Source: an uncultured Pseudomonadota bacterium (lineage in GTDB: Bacteria > Pseudomonadota > Gammaproteobacteria > Methylococcales > Methylomonadaceae). Taken from it: a stretch of 27,560 nt of DNA. A program made the position numbers and the translations under genes. Shown here piece by piece: positions 22,720 to 27,560 of this stretch; the first letter of the stretch is position 1; every line of letters starts with the position of its first letter. Location: assembly GCA_903904275.1 (NCBI GenBank), contig CAIVBX010000045.1, forward strand, positions 1-27,560. Direction: 5' to 3'. Below the pieces are notes generated by a model that worked only from the letters and a program-made list of their open reading frames with translations, was not told the origin of the DNA and ran no database searches.

Positions 22720-23226
22720 ATGGCAAGCATTACATTTCAAGCAAACGCTGTCGAAACGTGTGGCGAATTACCTGCGGTTGGTGATATTGCACCTGATTTT
22801 TCATTGGCAAATAATGAATTAAACAATGTCACACTGGCAAATTTTGCAGGAAAACGAAAAATTTTAAACATTGTTCCTAGTTTAGATACGCCAACTTGCG
22901 CGGCTTCGGCACGAAAATTCAATCAAAAAGCGGCAAATTTAGAAAATACTATTGTATTAGTCATTTCGGCAGATTTACCTTTTGCACAATGCCGATTTTG
23001 TGAAATCGAAGGGTTGCATGATGTGATGGCACTGTCTTCATTTCGCAGTACATTTGCGACAGATTATGGTGTAAAAATTACTGACAGTGTATTAGCGGGT
23101 TTAACCGCGCGGGCTGTGATTATTATTGATTCTGAAAATAAAATTCATTACACACAATTGGTGTCAGAATTAACACACGAACCCGATTACGATGCCGTTT
23201 TTACGGCGTTAAAATCCACCCAATAA
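22720..23226 (+). CDS. tpx: Thiol peroxidase (Tpx)
   Basis: 168 aa atypical 2-Cys peroxiredoxin that reduces hydroperoxides with thioredoxin. Peroxidatic Cys60 is in PSLDTPTCAAS and resolving Cys94 in CRFCEIEGL, as in E. coli Cys61/Cys95. The usual Ser before RFC is Cys91 here, making a CXXC (Cys91-Arg-Phe-Cys94). A further Cys14 lies in VETCGELP, a short N-terminal segment preceding the usual start of the fold. AACGAGGA is a ribosome site upstream of the ATG. The last 40 bp overlap the convergent REC-GGDEF gene on the other strand. Confidence 0.94.
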   Translation: MASITFQANAVETCGELPAVGDIAPDFSLANNELNNVTLANFAGKRKILNIVPSLDTPTCAASARKFNQKAANLENTIVLVISADLPFAQCRFCEIEGLHDVMALSSFRSTFATDYGVKITDSVLAGLTARAVIIIDSENKIHYTQLVSELTHEPDYDAVFTALKSTQ

Positions 23227-24131
23227 CTCGCTTGATACAATACGGCTTGATTTCTTCCTTGATGTTTTGCCGTGTACAACGCTTCATCTGCTTCAAGAAC
23301 TAATGCACTGGGATTTTCGTTGTAAGTGGGAATACGCATTGAAACGCCTACGCTTAACGTGACTTGCCCAAATTCAGACATACCATGTGGTATTGCAAGC
23401 GATTCTAACGAATGAAATAGTTTTGTCATTAACACAAGTGGCGTTTGTGTTTCTGGCAAAATCATCGCAAATTCCTCGCCGCCATATCGCGCCACAAAAT
23501 CAATGTTTCGATTACAGCTATTGATAAGGATATTCGCTATTTGTTTCAAACATTCATCACCCATAAGATGACCGTAATAATCGTTATATTTTTTGAACCA
23601 ATCGACATCTAACATTGCAACAGCCAACGGTTTTTTTGCTCGTAAAGCATGATTCCATTGAGATAATAAATGTTGATCAAAACACCGTCGATTTGAAATG
23701 CCAGTTAAACCATCTGTAATCGCTAATTTGGTTAAATTCTCTTGTAATTGTTTTAATGCAATTTGATTTTTAACTCGAATTTTAACAATTGCAGGACAAA
23801 AAGGTTTCGTAATGTAATCGGCTGCACCAATTTCTAAACCACGAATTTCTTCAGCCGTATCTGAATGAGCTGTCACAAAAATAATTGGAATTTTAAATGT
23901 AATCGGATTCCCTTTTAATTCTTTGCAAACATCGTAACCACTCATTTCAGGCATCACGACATCAAGCAAAATCAAATCAGGTTTGTCCTGCAAAGCCAGT
24001 TCCAATGCTTTTTTGCCATCTGTTGCAAATACAATCTCATAATCACCATTAAAGATATTTGCTAATAAATGAATGCTGTATGGATCATCATCAACAATCA
24101 ATAATTTTGGATGTGTAGCCAAATCGCCCAT
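23187..24131 (-). CDS. Response regulator with diguanylate cyclase output (REC-GGDEF)
   Basis: 314 aa. The receiver domain (1-125) has acidic Asp14-16, phospho-acceptor Asp57 (LILLDVVMPEMSG), Thr87 and Lys109 (ITKPF). The GGDEF domain (about 135-300) has the active site GGEEF at 217-221 and an RxxD inhibitory site (Arg208-Asp211) five residues before it, so it should make c-di-GMP with product feedback. This is a PleD/WspR-like output. It starts one base after the hybrid kinase stop and is the last gene of the operon. Its C-terminus extends 40 bp into the convergent tpx gene. It probably receives phosphate from the HPt of the kinase. Confidence 0.95.
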   Translation of the reverse strand: MGDLATHPKLLIVDDDPYSIHLLANIFNGDYEIVFATDGKKALELALQDKPDLILLDVVMPEMSGYDVCKELKGNPITFKIPIIFVTAHSDTAEEIRGLEIGAADYITKPFCPAIVKIRVKNQIALKQLQENLTKLAITDGLTGISNRRCFDQHLLSQWNHALRAKKPLAVAMLDVDWFKKYNDYYGHLMGDECLKQIANILINSCNRNIDFVARYGGEEFAMILPETQTPLVLMTKLFHSLESLAIPHGMSEFGQVTLSVGVSMRIPTYNENPSALVLEADEALYTAKHQGRNQAVLYQASYWVDFNAVKTAS

Positions 24132-24132
24132 T

Positions 24133-26724
24133 TTAATTCCCCTTTAACAAAAGATTCACCTGCTCCAAAATCACTAATGCTTTTTTAAAATTTAATTGCT
24201 CTAACAAATGGGTTAGTTCGGTAACTTCTTGTTGTAAATTTTTAGACTGTAAATAGGGAATCAAAAGTGTAAAAATTTCTGACGCTTTGAAATTGTTTGT
24301 TTCTAACGTAGATTTTAATTGCCTGAATAAATTTTCGATTTCATCAATGCTTAAATTATTTTCTTTACCTTCTAAATTGCCGCAAAAAAAAGCAGGCATT
24401 GTATTAACGGCATTTATTGCAACATTAAGATTGTTATTCAATTCTTTCAGCAAAGGTTCAATTCTTTCAATTTCGCCTGAACGGCATTCTATTTCTAACT
24501 CTGTCGCGGCGTTTTGTAAATCTGAAGCAGCAAGTGTTCCCGCAACACTTTTAATCGAATGTGCGAGTTGCGCGGCTTCATTAAATTTATGCTGTTTTAT
24601 ATATTCTTGAAATTGTTCAGACGCATTTGAATAACGTCTACCAAAATTAACCAATATCGAATGCAATAATTTTGTGTTGTGATTGCTGAAAACTAATGCT
24701 TTTTCTAAATCAAAAGGTGGTAATGAAAAGCCAATAGAATCCACACTTAAATCAATGATAGGCGGAATAATAACCGAGACATGTAGCCAATAATTGAGCG
24801 TTTCAACCAATTTTTCGAGTGCAATTGGCTTGGTTACATGATCATTCATGCCAGCGGCTAAACTTTTTTCTTTATCGCCACTCATTGCGTGTGCCGTCAT
24901 GGCGACAATGGGAATATCTTTTAATTTTTCTTCTTTGCGAATCAATTTTGTTGCCGTCAAACCATCCATGATTGGCATTTGAATATCCATCAAAATCAAA
25001 TCGAAAGTTTCAGCTAACGCAAACTCAAGTCCTTCTTGACCATTGTTAGCAATTTTAACGTTTAAGCCGATAGTGGTTAAAAGTTCCATTGCTACTTGTT
25101 GATTGATTTCATTATCTTCAACCAACAAAATACGTTGTGCGTTGTAGTGCGGGTGTTTAAATGGAGATGCGATTTTTTTAGGACTAAATTGCTTTAATTC
25201 TAACGATTCAGCCGTCAGATTCACTTTAAAAACAAATGTACTTCCAACGCCATATTGACTAACAACATCAATTGTTCCGCCCATCAAATCAGCAAGTTGT
25301 TTACTGATAATTAAACCTAAACCTGAACCACCATATTTCCGTGTAATAGAGGAATCTGCTTGTGTAAAAGGCTGAAATAATCCCTCTAATTGTTCAGAGG
25401 TCATCCCAATACCTGTGTCACTTATTGAAAAACTAAAAGCGGTTCTATTTTCTGAAAGACGTTGATGTTCAACAGTAATTTTAACGTCACCTTTATCTGT
25501 AAATTTCACCGCATTGCTGGCAAGATTTAACAAAATTTGTCCTAACCGCAACGCATCACCTACTAATTGTTCTGGTGCATCAGGCGCAATGTAAAATGAC
25601 AAACGAATATTTTTTTGTTCCGCTTTAATTTTTATCGTGTCTAACAAATGCGTTAAAACAGTATTTAGCGAAAATGTAGTATTTTCAAAGACTAATTTTC
25701 CCGCTTCAATTTTAGAAAAATCTAAAATTTCATCAATAATTGCCAATAACAATTGGCAGCTTTTATCAATTTTATCGAGATAGTTTCGTTGTTGTAATGT
25801 TAAATTTGTACGCTGTGCCAAATGCGTCATGCCCATAATTGCATTCATGGGAGTACGAATTTCATGACTCATATTAGCTAGAAAATCCGATTTTGCTTGA
25901 TTTGCACTATCGGCAACTTTCAACGCTTTTTGCAAATCAAACGTTCTTTCATTCACAATTTCTTGTAAATTTTCCAAATTATGTGAAAGTGATTTTTCAG
26001 CCGCATCACGTTCTGCAAAACTGATATTTAGTTGCAATAACATTTCATTAAACGCATCAATCAAATGTCCAAATTCATCATTTGATATTTTTTCAATTGG
26101 TACGTTGTAGGTTTTTTCTTTTGTAATGCTGACAATGAATTTTGCAATTTTAATAATCGGACTTGAAACAATTTGCTGTGTGAACATCGACAAATAAAGT
26201 GTCATCAATAATGTGACTGCAAATGCCAATAAAATAATAGAAACATATTGATACAATTTTTCATTAAACGATTCAAAACCTGTACGCAAGACTAAATAAC
26301 CCAGTAATTCGCCATTTAATTCAACAGGTTGAATAATTTGAATAAATCCATTTTCTTCATGTAATCGTGCAGAATGATTCAATTCATTTTCATTTAAAAT
26401 GACTTCTTCTTGATAAATGGGATTTCGATAATCTGCGAGCAATTCTTGCTTAGTGTTGTATAAACCAGCATATAAAACATCCGAATTATGTTTAAGAGCT
26501 TGCAACGTTTTCTTTGTCGTTGAATCATCCATAAAAGCCAAAGACGCTAAACTGTTTTCGCTGATAATTTCGGCTTGTGTTTGTAAATTTTTAATTAAAT
26601 CTTGTTTAACAAAAGTAACTTCATAAAAAAATAAAATGCCGCCAAAAATAAGCAAAGCAATAATGTTGCTTAATATACTGATAAAAATCAGCTTTTTTTT
26701 GATTGATTTGCCTCGCAATATCAT
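24133..26724 (-). CDS. Hybrid sensor histidine kinase with REC and HPt domains
   Basis: 863 aa inner-membrane kinase. TM1 is at about 12-34 and TM2 at 158-180, enclosing a periplasmic CHASE8-like domain of about 120 residues (SENSLASLAFMDD, then LYAGLY). A HAMP domain (182-235) and short coiled coil lead to HisKA with His287 (FLANMSHEIRTPM). HATPase motifs follow: N404 in SNAVKFT, DTGIG at 436-440 and GGSGLGL. The receiver has Asp580 (LILMDIQMPIMDG) and Lys632, and the HPt has His722 (LAHSIKSVAGTLA). A Leu-rich helical tail of about 110 residues follows the HPt. It forms a complete BarA-like phosphorelay. Its start overlaps the YfiR-like stop by ATGA. Confidence 0.95.
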   Translation of the reverse strand: MILRGKSIKKKLIFISILSNIIALLIFGGILFFYEVTFVKQDLIKNLQTQAEIISENSLASLAFMDDSTTKKTLQALKHNSDVLYAGLYNTKQELLADYRNPIYQEEVILNENELNHSARLHEENGFIQIIQPVELNGELLGYLVLRTGFESFNEKLYQYVSIILLAFAVTLLMTLYLSMFTQQIVSSPIIKIAKFIVSITKEKTYNVPIEKISNDEFGHLIDAFNEMLLQLNISFAERDAAEKSLSHNLENLQEIVNERTFDLQKALKVADSANQAKSDFLANMSHEIRTPMNAIMGMTHLAQRTNLTLQQRNYLDKIDKSCQLLLAIIDEILDFSKIEAGKLVFENTTFSLNTVLTHLLDTIKIKAEQKNIRLSFYIAPDAPEQLVGDALRLGQILLNLASNAVKFTDKGDVKITVEHQRLSENRTAFSFSISDTGIGMTSEQLEGLFQPFTQADSSITRKYGGSGLGLIISKQLADLMGGTIDVVSQYGVGSTFVFKVNLTAESLELKQFSPKKIASPFKHPHYNAQRILLVEDNEINQQVAMELLTTIGLNVKIANNGQEGLEFALAETFDLILMDIQMPIMDGLTATKLIRKEEKLKDIPIVAMTAHAMSGDKEKSLAAGMNDHVTKPIALEKLVETLNYWLHVSVIIPPIIDLSVDSIGFSLPPFDLEKALVFSNHNTKLLHSILVNFGRRYSNASEQFQEYIKQHKFNEAAQLAHSIKSVAGTLAASDLQNAATELEIECRSGEIERIEPLLKELNNNLNVAINAVNTMPAFFCGNLEGKENNLSIDEIENLFRQLKSTLETNNFKASEIFTLLIPYLQSKNLQQEVTELTHLLEQLNFKKALVILEQVNLLLKGN

Positions 26725-27266
26725 TGGGTTGCGTCCTTTGAAAGGGCAAGTAATTGAGAGCTGATTTTTAATCCTGCTTCGAGCGCATTATTGTTATTGA
26801 TAAAAAAACGAATTTTTTGATCTTTTTCGTACATATAGACAATGCCATTTTGTGCGATAAAATCTTTCTGAACACCGACCGTGAGAATCGGTTTTTTTCT
26901 GATTCGAGTTAGGATTTCTGGTGGTGCAACATCGGGAAAAAACATCAATTGGCAATCATTAAAATTTGAGTCAGCATTGACTGATAATACACGCACTTCA
27001 CCACCGTTGAGTATTTTTTCCGAATAGGCTTCTTTGAGTAATTTACTAAAATGTGTGTCGTCATAGACACAATAAGTAAAGCCTGTTGATTTCACTGCCC
27101 ACTCCGTAAATTGAGAAAAATGAAATAAGTAGGCTATTTTAATTTTATTTTCACGTTCTATTTCCTCATCAGCAAACATCATTGATGTGTGAAAAAGTCC
27201 TATAGACATAATTATCGCACGCAAAACGTAACAAAATGTTGAAAGAAACTGAAATCTAGTCGTCAT
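26721..27266 (-). CDS. YfiR family (DUF4154) periplasmic protein
   Basis: 181 aa with a signal peptide (hydrophobic about 10-30, cleavage likely after FA at 31-32). The mature part begins with the family motif KIKIAYLFHFSQFTEWA and continues with the ILTVG and YEKDQKIRFFINNNNALEAGLKISSQLL segments. Cys66 and Cys105 are 39 apart, the same spacing as the Cys71-Cys110 disulfide of P. aeruginosa YfiR; the second disulfide of that protein has no counterpart. YfiR there represses the cyclase YfiN in the periplasm. Here the likely partner is the kinase encoded immediately downstream (ATGA overlap). The gene starts 3 nt after the receptor stop. Confidence 0.9.
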   Translation of the reverse strand: MTTRFQFLSTFCYVLRAIIMSIGLFHTSMMFADEEIERENKIKIAYLFHFSQFTEWAVKSTGFTYCVYDDTHFSKLLKEAYSEKILNGGEVRVLSVNADSNFNDCQLMFFPDVAPPEILTRIRKKPILTVGVQKDFIAQNGIVYMYEKDQKIRFFINNNNALEAGLKISSQLLALSKDATQ

Positions 27267-27269
27267 TTT

Positions 27270-27560
27270 TTAATATGACAATCCAATTGTGAAATAAAGC
27301 CGACGAGTTTCTTGCGGCAAACGTGGCAAACCACCACTTAAAGATCCACTGCCATCTGGCAAATGAATTGTCGCAAAATTATCATTTACACCAACCGTGT
27401 AGTATTTCGTATCAAATACATTATTAACACCCAAGTCTACACTAAACTCAGCCGCATTTAGCGGCAAACTATAATGTACGTTGCTATCAAAAATGGCTGC
27501 ACCGTGCATTGGAGTTCCTTTGTAAATCAAATTAGATTCGTGTGTTTCAACTTTATCGAA
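27270..27560 (-). CDS. TonB-dependent outer-membrane receptor, C-terminal part (partial)
   Basis: The frame is open to the right edge, so only about 96 C-terminal residues are seen. They have the alternating strand pattern of a TonB receptor barrel end: NVHYSLPLNAAEFSVDLGVNNVFDTKYY, then ETRRLYFTIGLSY with a C-terminal aromatic, the BAM recognition signal. The substrate cannot be told. It is upstream of and only 3 nt from the YfiR-like gene, so it is the first visible gene of this operon. Confidence 0.88.
   Translation of the reverse strand, partial: FDKVETHESNLIYKGTPMHGAAIFDSNVHYSLPLNAAEFSVDLGVNNVFDTKYYTVGVNDNFATIHLPDGSGSLSGGLPRLPQETRRLYFTIGLSY

Noticed and set aside
1..27560. Mobile elements, CRISPR arrays, tRNA or rRNA genes
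   Set aside because: No transposase, terminal repeats, regularly spaced repeats or tRNA cloverleaf was recognised in the gaps between genes.

Overview
The window reads as chromosomal DNA of an AT-rich gammaproteobacterium. The core proteins are of proteobacterial type (Tgt, UppP, SlyD, FabI, DnaE, LepA, LepB, Rnc, Era). A PEP-CTERM exported protein, a NirJ-type radical SAM enzyme and several c-di-GMP signalling proteins suggest an environmental lineage such as Beggiatoaceae/Thiotrichales or Methylococcales. I cannot decide between these from sequence alone. No rRNA, tRNA, CRISPR array, transposase or prophage gene was seen.

Layout. (1) 1-2658: C-terminal part of a membrane sensor (periplasmic NMT1/SsuA-like domain, TM, GAF, GGDEF, EAL). 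(2) 2691-5205: tgt (+), a strong bidirectional terminator, then uppP and a small exported helical protein, both on the minus strand. (3) 5206-6946: a small unknown ORF, slyD and fabI, closed by a second bidirectional terminator. (4) 6993-10448: dnaE (-). (5) 10553-12093: a ZIP metal transporter and a YcxB-like membrane protein. (6) 12214-19242: a long same-strand block lepA-lepB-[arsenate reductase-like]-[acr3]-rnc-era-nirJ. A two-gene arsenic cassette interrupts the conserved lepB-rnc linkage, and nirJ follows era by one base. (7) 19252-22690: an RRM-like protein (-), a stand-alone ThiF/E1-like enzyme (+), a PEP-CTERM protein with a near-consensus sigma-54 promoter (-), and a YdcF/ElyC-like protein (+). 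(8) 22720-23226: tpx with an unusual CRFC resolving site; its 3' end overlaps the convergent operon. (9) 23187-27560, minus strand: TonB-dependent receptor (partial), YfiR-like periplasmic protein, hybrid histidine kinase (HisKA-HATPase-REC-HPt), and a REC-GGDEF diguanylate cyclase.

How they work together. The most system-like unit is the last operon. Its gene ends are almost fused (3-nt gap, 4-nt overlap, 1-nt gap). It contains every part needed to carry a signal from an outer-membrane receptor through a periplasmic YfiR-like partner and a phosphorelay (His287, Asp580, His722, then Asp57 of the next protein) to c-di-GMP synthesis. The partial sensor at the left edge is a second c-di-GMP enzyme with a periplasmic binding-protein domain, so c-di-GMP is made, and probably broken down, in response to external ligands by at least two proteins in this window. 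The lepA-era block combines translation, secretion and RNA-processing genes with an arsenic cassette and a heme-d1-type radical SAM gene, which looks like accessory gene capture into a housekeeping operon.
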